A stretch of DNA of 64,000 nucleotides from the NCBI RefSeq assembly GCF_003259845.1, contig NZ_QLMJ01000018.1, positions 62,001 through 126,000 on the forward strand, read 5' to 3'. Made by a program: the position numbers and the translations under genes. Below, piece by piece: positions 11,319 to 19,273 of this stretch. The notes under the pieces were generated by a model. It did not search any database, had not been told where the DNA came from, and worked only from the letters and a program-made list of their open reading frames with translations. The stretch is from Actinoplanes lutulentus (GTDB lineage Bacteria; Actinomycetota; Actinomycetes; Mycobacteriales; Micromonosporaceae). Each line of letters opens with the position of its first letter. The stretch's first letter is position 1.

Positions 11319-11358
11319 CCTTTGGAAGCCCTCTGAATCCCTTTGAAGCCCTCTGAAC
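11319..11358 (+). repeat. 20-bp direct repeat just after the CE3 stop codon
   Basis: Two copies of a CTTTGRAAGCCCTCTGAA-type unit begin four bases after the stop codon at 11315. Confidence 0.7.
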
Positions 11359-11366
11359 GCCTTTTG

Positions 11367-11400
11367 CCGCCCGGCGCTGTCACGCGCCGGGCGGTTTTTT
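11367..11400 (+). terminator. Rho-independent terminator after the CE3 esterase
   Basis: A perfect 11-bp stem (CCGCCCGGCGC / GCGCCGGGCGG) with loop TGTCAC is followed directly by six Ts. Confidence 0.93.
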
Positions 11401-11461
11401 GGCGGGCGATTTTGGCCGGGAAGCACGCGTTCGGACTGTGACAGCGTCCTGTTCACGGGCT

Positions 11462-11474
11462 TAGGCTGAGAGCC
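11462..11474 (+). promoter_or_regulatory. Leaderless -10 box of the DUF1801 gene
   Basis: TAGGCT at 11462-11467 lies 7 bases before the ATG, with no ribosome site between. Confidence 0.55.
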
Positions 11475-11906
11475 ATGGCCGAGCCGAAGACCGTTCGTAC
11501 CGAACAAGGCGTCGACGAGTTCCTGGCCGCCGTCGCTGATCCGAAACGCCGCGACGACGCCGTGGCCGCGCTGGCACTGATCCGGGACGCCACCGGGGCC
11601 GAGCCCACCATGTGGGGCACGGCGATCGTCGGGTTCGGCGTCTATCACTACCGATATGCCACCGGCACTGAGGGAGACTGGCCGGCCGTCGGCTTGTCGC
11701 CCCGGAAACAGGCGCTCACGTTGTATATCTCGGCGGGCTTCGACGCGTACCCTGGCCTGCTTGAACGTCTCGGTCCGCACCGCACCGGGAAGTCCTGTCT
11801 GTACCTGAAACGCCTCGCCGATGTGGATCAAGAGGTGCTGCGGGAGCTGGTGAAGGCCGGTTACGAGCACCTGAACGGTAAAACGGTGATCTCTGAGAGG
11901 GTGTAG
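11475..11906 (+). CDS. DUF1801 domain protein
   Basis: This 143-residue cytosolic protein has the DUF1801 (YdhG-like) pattern: an N-terminal helix (VDEFLAAV), PTMWGTAIVGFG, and a later LTLYISAGFD with GKSCLYLKRLADVD. Family members are small folded proteins of unsettled function, some induced by stress. The start is leaderless. It lies alone between a terminator and another leaderless gene, so it is probably monocistronic or co-transcribed with the next small gene. No catalytic residue can be assigned. Confidence 0.8.
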   Translation: MAEPKTVRTEQGVDEFLAAVADPKRRDDAVAALALIRDATGAEPTMWGTAIVGFGVYHYRYATGTEGDWPAVGLSPRKQALTLYISAGFDAYPGLLERLGPHRTGKSCLYLKRLADVDQEVLRELVKAGYEHLNGKTVISERV

Positions 11907-11923
11907 CCGTCCGAACCGGACGG

Positions 11924-11935
11924 CATAATCATCCG
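11924..11935 (+). promoter_or_regulatory. Leaderless -10 box of the small protein gene
   Basis: CATAAT at 11924-11929, close to the TATAAT consensus, lies 6 bases before the GTG at 11936. Confidence 0.5.
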
Positions 11936-12229
11936 GTGGACAATTGGGAATACGCGCGGCTCGAATACCGCGCCGCGGGCACGCTGGGATCCGACCGGTT
12001 CATGGACTGGACGGCGACGTTCCACCATCCCGGTGGCCTTCTGCGCTGGGGCACCGACGAACGTTTCGACGACATCCGGCACCTCAACCGGGCGGGGCTG
12101 GCCGGTTGGCAGGCCTACGACCGCGCGGTCATCCATGTGAAGGACGAGCCGCACCGGCTGAGCAGCGTGACGTACTCGATGCGCCGTCCGCTCCCGGTCG
12201 ACCCGCCGTCCGTTCCCGGGGTTTCGTAA
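11936..12229 (+). CDS. Small protein of unknown function
   Basis: This 97-residue protein is rich in aromatic residues (MDNWEYARLEYRAAG, WTATFHHPGG) and has no signal peptide or membrane segment. I do not recognise a family. The GTG start fits a leaderless promoter, and the gap to the upstream DUF1801 gene is only 29 bases. The reading frame keeps the strong third-position GC bias expected of a true gene. It precedes smpB by 43 bases. Confidence 0.6.
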   Translation: MDNWEYARLEYRAAGTLGSDRFMDWTATFHHPGGLLRWGTDERFDDIRHLNRAGLAGWQAYDRAVIHVKDEPHRLSSVTYSMRRPLPVDPPSVPGVS

Positions 12230-12260
12230 GGCTGTTATGCCGGTGTCATGTGGCTTGGCT

Positions 12261-12272
12261 TAGGGTTTCTTC
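12261..12272 (+). promoter_or_regulatory. Leaderless -10 box of smpB
   Basis: TAGGGT at 12261-12266 lies 6 bases before the GTG start, with no ribosome site. Confidence 0.6.
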
Positions 12273-12773
12273 GTGGCCAAGGAGACCGGGACCAAGCTGA
12301 TCGCCTCCAACAAGAAGGCGCGTCACGACTACGCGATCCTCAAGACATATGAGGCGGGCCTGGTGCTGGCCGGGACCGAGGTCAAATCGCTGCGCCTGGG
12401 CCGCGTGTCACTCGTGGACACGTTCGCCCAGGAGCACAACGGCGAGCTGATGCTCTACGGCCTGCACATCGCGGAGTACGGCTTCGGCAGCTGGACCAAC
12501 CATTCCCCGCGCCGGACCCGCAAGCTGCTGCTGCACAAGGACGAGATCATCAAGATCTTGAACAAGCTCAACGAGGGGTCCGGCCTCACCCTGGTGCCGC
12601 TGTCGCTCTACTTCAAGGACGGCTGGGCCAAGGTCGAGCTGGGGCTGGCGCGAGGCCTCAAGTCCTACGACAAGCGGCAGGTCATGGCCGAGCGCGACGC
12701 GAAAAAAGAGATCGCCAAGGAGTTCGGCCGCCGGCTGAAAGGCCGGTCGGCGACGGGAGGTGGGCGTCGCTGA
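12273..12773 (+). CDS. smpB: SsrA-binding protein SmpB
   Basis: SmpB binds the tRNA-like part of tmRNA and delivers it to stalled ribosomes, starting trans-translation. The 166-residue protein shows the family core: ASNKKARHDYAILKTYEAG, GLVLAGTEVKSLR, DTFAQEHNGELMLYGLHIAEY, and the basic tail KSYDKRQVMAERDAKKEIA that docks in the ribosome. It is a few residues longer than usual, with a Gly/Arg-rich end. The GTG start is set by the MAKETGTKLIASN N-terminus and a leaderless -10 box. The tmRNA gene, often near smpB in bacteria, is not seen close by. Confidence 0.97.
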   Translation: MAKETGTKLIASNKKARHDYAILKTYEAGLVLAGTEVKSLRLGRVSLVDTFAQEHNGELMLYGLHIAEYGFGSWTNHSPRRTRKLLLHKDEIIKILNKLNEGSGLTLVPLSLYFKDGWAKVELGLARGLKSYDKRQVMAERDAKKEIAKEFGRRLKGRSATGGGRR

Positions 12774-12804
12774 GACTTCCCGCAGCCGGGTTCCTGACCG
12801 CGGC

Positions 12805-12816
12805 TAGGATCTACGG
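12805..12816 (+). promoter_or_regulatory. Leaderless -10 box of the LLM oxidoreductase gene
   Basis: TAGGAT at 12805-12810 lies 6 bases before the GTG at 12817. Confidence 0.55.
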
Positions 12817-13875
12817 GTGGAAGATCCAAAAGTAGAATTCGGGCTGGACACGTTCGGCGACGTCACGGTCGGCGACGACGGCAAGGCCATCCCTTACGCG
12901 CAGGTCATCCGGAACGTCATCGAGCAGGCGGTCCTCGCGGACCGGGTCGGCGTCGACGCGTTCGGTGTCGGTGAGCACCACCGTGACGACTACGCGGTCT
13001 CCGCGCCGGAGATCGTGCTGGCGGCTATCGCCGCGAAGACCGAGCGAATCAAGCTCGGCACGGCGGTCACGGTTCTGAGCTCCGACGATCCGGTACGGGT
13101 GTTCGAGCGCTTCGCCACCCTGGACGCGATCTCGGGCGGCCGCTCCGAGATCATCCTGGGCCGGGGTTCGTTCACCGAGTCGTTCCCGCTGTTCGGGTAC
13201 GACCTGTCGGACTACGAGCAGCTGTTCTCGGAGAAGCTTGACCTGGTCTCGCACCTGCTCACCGAGGGGCCGGTGACCTGGTCCGGTTCGGTGCGGCCGC
13301 CGCTGAAGGACCAGCAGGTCTACCCGAAGACCGAGTCGGGCCGGATCCACGCCTCGATCGGCGTGGGCGGCAGCCCCGAGTCGGTGGTGCGGGCCGCACA
13401 GTACGGCCTGCCGCTGGTACTGGCGATCATCGGCGGCGAGCCGGCCCGGTTCGCGCCGTACGTCGACCTGTACCACCGCGCGCTCAAGGAGCTCGCGCAG
13501 CTGGATCCGGAGCAGCCTGAAGTCACACCTCATGTCGCGGCGCACTGCCCCGGTTTCGTCGCGGAGACCGACGAGGAGGCGATCGAGGTTCTCTGGCCGC
13601 ACGCCCGGAAGATGCTGGACCGGCTCGGGCGCGAGCGTGGCTGGCCGCGGACGACGAAGGACCGCTTCGTCGCGGACATCACCCAGGGCGCCTGGCACGT
13701 CGGGTCCCCGGAGACCGTCGCGCAGAAGATCGCAGCGACGGTGGGTGCGCTGGGGATCCAGCGGTTCGACCTGAAGTACTCGCACGGGACGCTGCCCCAC
13801 GACCGGCTGATGACGTGCGTGGAGCTGTACGGCACGCAGGTCATCCCGCGGGTACGGGAGCTGCTGGCGGCTTAA
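12817..13875 (+). CDS. Luciferase-like (LLM class) flavin-dependent oxidoreductase
   Basis: This 352-residue protein has the bacterial luciferase-like TIM-barrel pattern: GVDAFGVGEHHRDDYAVSAPEIVLAAIAA split across the typical strand-helix units, IKLGTAVTVLSSDDPVRV, the phosphate-binding ILGRGSFTESFPLFG, and HVGSPETVAQKIA near the end. Such enzymes use FMNH2 or F420H2; which one cannot be told here. The substrate is unknown. The GTG start is leaderless. A bidirectional stem-loop separates it from the convergent sugar-binding protein gene. Confidence 0.88.
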   Translation: MEDPKVEFGLDTFGDVTVGDDGKAIPYAQVIRNVIEQAVLADRVGVDAFGVGEHHRDDYAVSAPEIVLAAIAAKTERIKLGTAVTVLSSDDPVRVFERFATLDAISGGRSEIILGRGSFTESFPLFGYDLSDYEQLFSEKLDLVSHLLTEGPVTWSGSVRPPLKDQQVYPKTESGRIHASIGVGGSPESVVRAAQYGLPLVLAIIGGEPARFAPYVDLYHRALKELAQLDPEQPEVTPHVAAHCPGFVAETDEEAIEVLWPHARKMLDRLGRERGWPRTTKDRFVADITQGAWHVGSPETVAQKIAATVGALGIQRFDLKYSHGTLPHDRLMTCVELYGTQVIPRVRELLAA

Positions 13876-13926
13876 CGCCGGTTCCCGGCGAGCGCCGGTT
13901 TCCGGCCAGCGCCAATTTCGGGAAAG

Positions 13927-13970
13927 CGAAAGGCCGGCGAGTCGCCTGATGGCGGCCGGCCGGCCTTTCG
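13927..13970. terminator. Bidirectional terminator-like stem-loop
   Basis: A perfect 12-bp stem (CGAAAGGCCGGC / GCCGGCCTTTCG) with a 20-base loop lies between two convergent genes. The T-runs are short, so termination efficiency is uncertain. Confidence 0.65.
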
Positions 13971-13998
13971 GTTCAGCTATCTGCTGGTGCGGCGCTGC

Positions 13999-14034
13999 TT
14001 ACTTGATGCCGGCCTTTTACTTGATGCCGGCCTT
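13999..14034 (-). repeat. Perfect 18-bp tandem duplication across a stop codon
   Basis: TTACTTGATGCCGGCCTT occurs twice head to tail. Read on the minus strand each copy encodes KAGIK followed by TAA, so the binding-protein gene has a silent duplicate of its own last five codons and stop immediately downstream. Confidence 0.95.
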
Positions 14035-15144
14035 GTTGCAGGCGGTCTTGAACTTCGCGGTGCAGAGCACCTTCGCGGTGACGTAGCCGCCGTCCACGAC
14101 CGTCTTGACGTTGGCCTTGGTGATGGCTTCCGGCTCCAGCTTCACGAACGGCACATAGGCGCCCGACTCCGGGTCCTTCAGCTTGTCGTCGACCGGCGAC
14201 TTGACGTTCTTGTACAGGTTGATCGCCAGCTTCGCGGCGGCGTCCGCCTCGAGCTTCACGTTCTTGTACACGGTCATGCACTGGTCGCCGATGAGGATGT
14301 TCTGGAGACCCTGCACGGTCGCGTCCTGGCCGGTGACCGGGACGTCCCCGTTCATCTTCTTCTCGCGGAGCACCTCGATGGCCGCGTTGCCGAGGCCGTC
14401 GTTGGCGGCGAGGACGCCGCCGATCTTCGGGTACTGCTTCAGCATCTGAGCGAAGATCTCGCGACCCTCGTCGTTGTCCCAGTCCTGCACGAACTGGTCC
14501 GGGCCCTTCATGAACGTGGCGTCATCGAAGTGGGTCTGGAGGACCCGGTCGTAACCGTTCTTGAACAGCGTCGCGTTGTTGTCCGTCGGCGAGCCGTTGA
14601 GCTCGGCGACGATCGGGGTGTTCACGTTCTTGGCGTTCAGGCAGTTGACCAGTTCCTGTGCCTGGAGCTCGCCGACCCGCTCGTTGTCGAAGCTGACGTA
14701 GTAGTCAGCGCCGCCGTTGAGGGTAAGACGGTCGTAATCGATGACGGGGACACTGCGGGAGTGAGCGTCGTCGATCACGGCCTTACCGCTCACCGAGTCC
14801 AGGTTCGCGATGATCAGGACCTTCGCGCCCTCGTCCAGCATCTTGTCGGCAAGGCGCTTGAACTGCTCCTTGTCGCCCTCAGCGTTCTCGATCGTGTAGG
14901 GCACCTTGCCGGCCTCGAACGCGGCCTTCAGGTACTTCGGGTCGTCCGTTCCCCAGCGCTGCGAGCTCTTGGTGTCGGGCAGGATCACACCGATGCCGCC
15001 CGAACCGGTCGACTCGCCGCCGTTGCTGGTCGTTGCCGAGCCGCTGTCGCTGTTGTCACCGGGGTCGGTGCCGTCGTCACAAGCCGTGAGTGTGACCGTG
15101 GTCAACAGGCCTGCGGCGACCAGGGCGAGCAGAGACTTGCGCAT
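14017..15144 (-). CDS. Sugar-binding lipoprotein of a xylose/ribose-type ABC importer
   Basis: This 375-residue protein starts with a lipoprotein signal (LAALLTTVTLTAC-like, lipobox LTAC) and a Ser/Gly-rich spacer, then a type I periplasmic-binding fold: IGVILPDTKSSQRW, KVLIIANLDSVSG, DNERVGELQAQELV, GVLAANDGLGNAAIEVL and GDVPVTGQDATVQGLQNI. This matches the XylF/ChvE branch that binds xylose or related sugars. No xylG/xylH permease genes are next to it, so it is an orphan here. GAGAGGA precedes the ATG. The 3' end carries a perfect 18-bp duplication. Confidence 0.88.
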   Translation of the reverse strand: MRKSLLALVAAGLLTTVTLTACDDGTDPGDNSDSGSATTSNGGESTGSGGIGVILPDTKSSQRWGTDDPKYLKAAFEAGKVPYTIENAEGDKEQFKRLADKMLDEGAKVLIIANLDSVSGKAVIDDAHSRSVPVIDYDRLTLNGGADYYVSFDNERVGELQAQELVNCLNAKNVNTPIVAELNGSPTDNNATLFKNGYDRVLQTHFDDATFMKGPDQFVQDWDNDEGREIFAQMLKQYPKIGGVLAANDGLGNAAIEVLREKKMNGDVPVTGQDATVQGLQNILIGDQCMTVYKNVKLEADAAAKLAINLYKNVKSPVDDKLKDPESGAYVPFVKLEPEAITKANVKTVVDGGYVTAKVLCTAKFKTACNKAGIK

Positions 15145-15354
15145 GGCGATATATGTCCTCTCAGGGGGACCCGAGCTGCGGTGGGGCGCTGAACGGCCCG
15201 CCTAGTATCGGCCAGCGCGCCGGGGGAGCAACATCGGGAGGGGGCCAGAGGAACAAGATTATTCATTTCCTGCGGGTTACTGCCAAACAATCACTAGGAG
15301 TAACCGCTCCATGATCCTCTGTTCCCAGCGTCAGGGGGTTCGGGCCCCCATACG

Positions 15355-16236
15355 TCAGGCTTTTTCGGCTCCTGCTGTCAATCCTTCGGTGAGCAGCCGC
15401 TCAGCCGCGAAGAATATGATCACAATCGGCAGCGTCAGCACAACGGAACCGGCCATCAGGACGGTCTTGCTGACCTCGATGCCACCGGAGAGCTGCGCCA
15501 GGCCGAGCGAGACGGTCCAGTCGGCGCGATCCTCCACCAGGAAGAGCAGGGCGAACAGGAATTCGTTCCACGCGATCATGAAGACGTACAGGGCGTTCGC
15601 CATCACGGCCGGAGCTGCCAGCGGAAGGACGATCTTGACCAGCGTCTGGAGCCGGCCGTACCCGTCGACCGCGGCCGCCTCCTCCAAGCTCTCCGGGATC
15701 GTGCTGAGGTAATTGCGCAGCATGTAGATCGAGACCGGGACCGTCTGGGCGATGTACACGAACGTCAGCCCGGCCAGCGAGCCGCGCAGCCCGAGCCGGG
15801 TGAAGAGCACGAAGAGCGGGATCGCGAGCAGGATCGACGGGAACAGGTAGACCGACAGGAACAGGAAGTGCACCTGACGGCGACCGGTGAACCGCAGACG
15901 GCTGACCGCGTACGCGCCGGGGATCGACACCAGCAGCGTCAGGACCGTGGCGGCCACCGAGACGATCGCGGAGTTCGTCAGCAGACGCAGGAAGCCCTGC
16001 CCGCCGTCGGCCACCGAGGTCAGCACCTCCTGGTACGTGCTGACGGTCCATGCGGAGGGCGGCGCCCAGAACTGTCCCGGGTTCTGGAGGAGCTGCTCGA
16101 TCGGGCGTACCGAGAGCAGCAGCATGTAGAGGAACGGGAACAGCGTCGTGACCAGCAGTACGGTGATCACCAGTGGGCGCAGGACGTTGAGCACCCGGGT
16201 CTCGATCTGGGCGCGATCTCTCCTGGTCCCTTTCAC
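15355..16236 (-). CDS. Sugar ABC importer permease, MalG type
   Basis: This 293-residue protein has six hydrophobic helices and the EAA loop that contacts the ATPase (ESLEEAAAVDGYGRLQ with ...IVLPLAAPAVM), as in MalG-family permeases (CUT1). It would form the channel with the MalF-type protein encoded just upstream, 3 bases away. The GTG start at 16236 follows closely on that gene's stop. No ATPase gene is in the operon. Actinobacterial CUT1 importers often share one MsiK ATPase encoded elsewhere. The sugar is unknown. Confidence 0.9.
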   Translation of the reverse strand: MKGTRRDRAQIETRVLNVLRPLVITVLLVTTLFPFLYMLLLSVRPIEQLLQNPGQFWAPPSAWTVSTYQEVLTSVADGGQGFLRLLTNSAIVSVAATVLTLLVSIPGAYAVSRLRFTGRRQVHFLFLSVYLFPSILLAIPLFVLFTRLGLRGSLAGLTFVYIAQTVPVSIYMLRNYLSTIPESLEEAAAVDGYGRLQTLVKIVLPLAAPAVMANALYVFMIAWNEFLFALLFLVEDRADWTVSLGLAQLSGGIEVSKTVLMAGSVVLTLPIVIIFFAAERLLTEGLTAGAEKA

Positions 16237-16239
16237 GGT

Positions 16240-17190
16240 CTACCCCTCCCCTTCGACGCGGGGCGCCAGGAAGCGCAGATAGATCACCAGCAGCACGACC
16301 AGGCCGGCGGCGAGAACCAGGGCCTGCGCGGCCGCGGCACCGATGTCGAAGCGGGCGGTGAGGAACTCGAAGACGCGCACGCTCACCACCTCGGTGCCGG
16401 CACCGCCGCCGGTCAGCAGGTAAACGTCGTCGAACTTGTTGAACGTCATGATGAAGCGCAGCACGCAGAGCAGCGCGATCACGGCGGAGAGCTGCGGCAG
16501 CAGGATGTGCCGGAAGACCTGGGTGGGCGCGGCGCCGTCGACCCGGGCCGCCTCCTCCAGCTCCTGCGGCACCGCCTGGAGACGGGCGAGCAGGAACAGG
16601 AACGCGAACGGGAAGTACCGCCACGACTCGAACGCGATCACGGTGAGCAGAGCGATCGGGATGTCGACGTGCCAGCCCAGGACGTTCAGGGCGTACTCAC
16701 GCTGGCTGAGGAACGCGATCGGCCGGTCCCAGCCGAGGAACCTCATCCCCCAGTCGTTCAGGAGGCCGAACTGTGGGCTGAGCAGCACGGTCCAGACGAA
16801 TGTCACGGCCACCACGGGCGCTACGTACGGAAGAAGGACCGAGGCCCGGACCAGTGTCCGGGCCCGGAAGCGGGCCCGGAGAGCCAGAGCCGCGATCAGG
16901 CCGATCGTTATCGATCCGAGGGTCGAGCCGACCGTGTAGACCACGGTTGTCCAGAGCGACGACCAGAATCCGGGCGAGGTCAGGACCACCTCGATGTTGG
17001 CGAGGCTGTAGTCGCCGAAGACGCCGGCCCGGCGCAGGTTGATCAGCCGGATCCGCTGGAAGGCCAGCATGATCGTCCAGAGGATCGGCAGGATCACCAC
17101 GACCAGGACCACGACGAGCGTGGGTGAGAGATAGGCGAGGCCCGCACGGTTCTCCTGCTGGCGAAGCGTCCGGGGTTGCTTCACTCTCAC
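16240..17190 (-). CDS. Sugar ABC importer permease, MalF type
   Basis: This 316-residue protein has six membrane helices (for example YLSPTLVVVLVVVILPILW) and the EAA-loop motif ELEEAARVDGAAPTQVFRHILLP. It pairs with the MalG-type protein downstream. Its GTG start overlaps the stop of the binding-protein gene (GTGA), so all three are translationally coupled in the order binding protein, MalF, MalG. The substrate cannot be deduced from the permease. Confidence 0.9.
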   Translation of the reverse strand: MRVKQPRTLRQQENRAGLAYLSPTLVVVLVVVILPILWTIMLAFQRIRLINLRRAGVFGDYSLANIEVVLTSPGFWSSLWTTVVYTVGSTLGSITIGLIAALALRARFRARTLVRASVLLPYVAPVVAVTFVWTVLLSPQFGLLNDWGMRFLGWDRPIAFLSQREYALNVLGWHVDIPIALLTVIAFESWRYFPFAFLFLLARLQAVPQELEEAARVDGAAPTQVFRHILLPQLSAVIALLCVLRFIMTFNKFDDVYLLTGGGAGTEVVSVRVFEFLTARFDIGAAAAQALVLAAGLVVLLVIYLRFLAPRVEGEG

Positions 17191-18623
17191 TCGAGGGACT
17201 TCTGGATCGCCGTGACGTCCTCCGCCGCTCGTTGCGCCGCGCCCGCCGCGTCCAGCTCGCCGGTCGTCAGGCTGTTGATCGCCTTCGGCACCGGCAGTTC
17301 GCCGAGGGTGGCGCCGACCAGGGCGCCCTGCTTCTGGGGGAAGCCCCAGCGCTGGAACGTGTCAGGGCTCTTCTGGAGCGCGGTGAGGAAGTCCTCCGGA
17401 TAGACCTCGGCGAGCGGTTTCTTGGTGTCCACACCGGCCGGCAGGCTGTTCCAGGCCTTGACGAATTTCGTGGCGTCGTCGGCCGTACCCTTGCGCACGG
17501 GAATTTTGCCCTCGGGAGCGATACCGAGCCAGTCGGTGTATCCCTCGTTCATCATGTAGCTGACGAAGCGCTTCGCAGACTCGGTCTGGTTTCCTTCGCC
17601 CTGGTTTCCTTCGGTCTGGGTGATGGCCCAGCTGGTGATCTCGCCGAACTGGGCGGGTTGTCCCTGCGGGCCGCTCACGGCGGTGACGACACCGGTGTTC
17701 TTCGCCAGCCAGGCCGGGTCGTTCTTGCACTCGGCGCAGGTGGGCAGGGCGTCGTTGCGCAGGCCGGCCAGCTCGTCGAGCAGGAACGACGACCAGACGA
17801 CCATGGCGGCCTTGCCGGCGAAGTACGTGGCGCGGGTGGTGTCGACGTCCTGCGCGCCCGGCACCGACCAGTTCTTCACCAGGTCGGCGTAGAGCTGGAA
17901 CGTCTCCACGCACTGCGGTGAGTCGAGCAGCACCGTCTTCGCGTCGTCGACGAGCTGGCAGTTGTTGCCGAGCGCGAGGTTCTCGAAGGTCTGCTGGGTG
18001 AACGCGTCGTTCCCGACGGTCGCGACAGTGATGCCGGCGACCTGGTTCGTGGTGAGCTTCTCGGCGGCGGCGCGGATCGCGGCATAGGTGTCCGGCGCCG
18101 GCAGACCGGCCGCTGCGAACAGGTCCTTACGGTAGAAGAGCAGCTGCGCCCAGCCGTCCGAAGGCACCGCCCACTGCGCTGGTCCGGCTGGCTTGCCGTC
18201 CTGGTTGGTCAGCGCCAGTGCCGGGGCGGCGAACGTTGCGGCGCCGAGTTCATCCACGACCGACTTGGCGGCCGCGGTGTCGAGCAGTTCGTTGGTGGCC
18301 ATCTGCGCCACGGCGGCGAGCGGGAGCGCACCCACCACGTCCGGCAGCGTCCCGGCCGCGGCGGCCGAGGTGATCAGGCTGCTGAACTGGTTCTCGTCGG
18401 TGGCCACGATCTTCACCGGGATGCCGGTGGACTTGGTGAACTCGTCGGCGATCTTCTGGGTGGCCTGAACCCGATCGGTCAGGTTCTCCAGGCTCCAGAC
18501 AGTGAGCGTCCCTCCGGAGTCGCCCTCGTCGCTTCCGCACGCTCCCAGCGCACCCACCAGAGCACCCACCAGGAGGAGTGCGGCAGCCGCTCGTACCCGG
18601 ACTGCCGGTCTGTCGAAACCCAT
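17187..18623 (-). CDS. Extracellular sugar-binding lipoprotein (CUT1 family)
   Basis: This 478-residue protein starts MGFDRPAVRVRAAAALLLVG and has the lipobox GACG, so it is a membrane-anchored receptor. The mature part (TLTVWSLENLTDRVQATQKI, FTKSTGIPVKIV, PDVVGALPLAAVAQM, YFAGKAAMVVWSSF) is of the extracellular solute-binding family 1. An in-frame ATG at 18644 lacks a ribosome site, while GGGGTGG precedes 18623. A 15-bp repeat encodes TEGNQ-GEGNQ. It is the first gene of the three-gene importer. The length is above the usual 420-450. Confidence 0.88.
   Translation of the reverse strand: MGFDRPAVRVRAAAALLLVGALVGALGACGSDEGDSGGTLTVWSLENLTDRVQATQKIADEFTKSTGIPVKIVATDENQFSSLITSAAAAGTLPDVVGALPLAAVAQMATNELLDTAAAKSVVDELGAATFAAPALALTNQDGKPAGPAQWAVPSDGWAQLLFYRKDLFAAAGLPAPDTYAAIRAAAEKLTTNQVAGITVATVGNDAFTQQTFENLALGNNCQLVDDAKTVLLDSPQCVETFQLYADLVKNWSVPGAQDVDTTRATYFAGKAAMVVWSSFLLDELAGLRNDALPTCAECKNDPAWLAKNTGVVTAVSGPQGQPAQFGEITSWAITQTEGNQGEGNQTESAKRFVSYMMNEGYTDWLGIAPEGKIPVRKGTADDATKFVKAWNSLPAGVDTKKPLAEVYPEDFLTALQKSPDTFQRWGFPQKQGALVGATLGELPVPKAINSLTTGELDAAGAAQRAAEDVTAIQKSLE
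17586..17613 (-). repeat. 15-bp in-frame repeat in the binding-protein gene
   Basis: Two copies of CTGGTTTCCTTCG with 15-base spacing encode EGNQ twice in a predicted surface loop. Confidence 0.7.
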
Positions 18624-18634
18624 GATGTCCACCC

Positions 18635-18652
18635 CGTTACGCATCGATAACG
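18635..18652. promoter_or_regulatory. Inverted repeat in the sugar-importer promoter region
   Basis: CGTTA-N8-TAACG lies just upstream of the binding-protein start, in the divergent promoter region with the GNAT gene. It could be an operator for a LacI-type regulator; only the symmetry supports this. Confidence 0.35.
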
Positions 18653-18721
18653 ACGAACATTTCCGACGGTAAGCCCGTGCCGGTGCCGGCGCGAATCGAG
18701 CGGCCACCACAATGGGATGTC

Positions 18722-19252
18722 ATGAGCCTGCGGATCCGAGTCGCGACCGAAGACGACCTGCCCGCACTGCGGGAGGTGATGGCGGCGTCGATCGCCGAGC
18801 TGCAGCGGGGGTTTCTCGACGACGACCAGATCGCCGCGAGCCACGCGATCATGGGGCTGGACACGCAGCTCGTCGTCGACGGGACGTACTTCGTGGTCGA
18901 GGAGAACGCGACCATCTGCGGGTGTGGCGGGTGGAGCCGGCGGGCAACGCTGTACGGCGGCGACCACAGCGCCGGGCGGGATGCCGCGCTGCTGGATCCG
19001 GGACGGGACCCGGCAAGGGTACGGGCCATGTTCACGCATCCGCGGCACGCACGGCGAGGAGTCGGCCGGATGATCCTGGCCGAGTGCGAACGAGCGGCCG
19101 CCGCGGAGGGGTTCACCACCCTGGAACTGATGGGAACTCTCTCGGGACAGCCGCTCTACGCAGCCAACGGTTACGGGGTCGTCGAGGAGCTCACGGACGC
19201 TCGTTCGGGCGTACCCGTGCCTCTGGTTCGCATGCGCAAGGAAATCGTCTGA
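18722..19252 (+). CDS. GNAT-family N-acetyltransferase
   Basis: This 176-residue enzyme transfers an acetyl group from acetyl-CoA to an unknown amine. The GNAT pattern is clear: an N-terminal strand with IRVATEDDLPALREVM, the acetyl-CoA-binding FTHPRHARRGVGRMIL (a variant of Q/RxxGxG/A), then a conserved end YAANGYGVVEELTD. An alternative start 15 codons upstream would add an arginine/proline-rich stretch without family support, so MSLRIRV is taken. It is divergent from the sugar importer. Confidence 0.88.
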   Translation: MSLRIRVATEDDLPALREVMAASIAELQRGFLDDDQIAASHAIMGLDTQLVVDGTYFVVEENATICGCGGWSRRATLYGGDHSAGRDAALLDPGRDPARVRAMFTHPRHARRGVGRMILAECERAAAAEGFTTLELMGTLSGQPLYAANGYGVVEELTDARSGVPVPLVRMRKEIV

Positions 19253-19273
19253 GCGCAACCACAAGCTGGTCTT

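Noticed and set aside
12774..12804. tmRNA (ssrA) next to smpB
   Set aside because: The gap before the next gene is far too short for a tmRNA of about 350 bases.
15868..17127. 419-codon plus-strand frame over the sugar permeases
   Set aside because: Antisense to MalF- and MalG-type genes; His/Gln/Arg-rich without domains.
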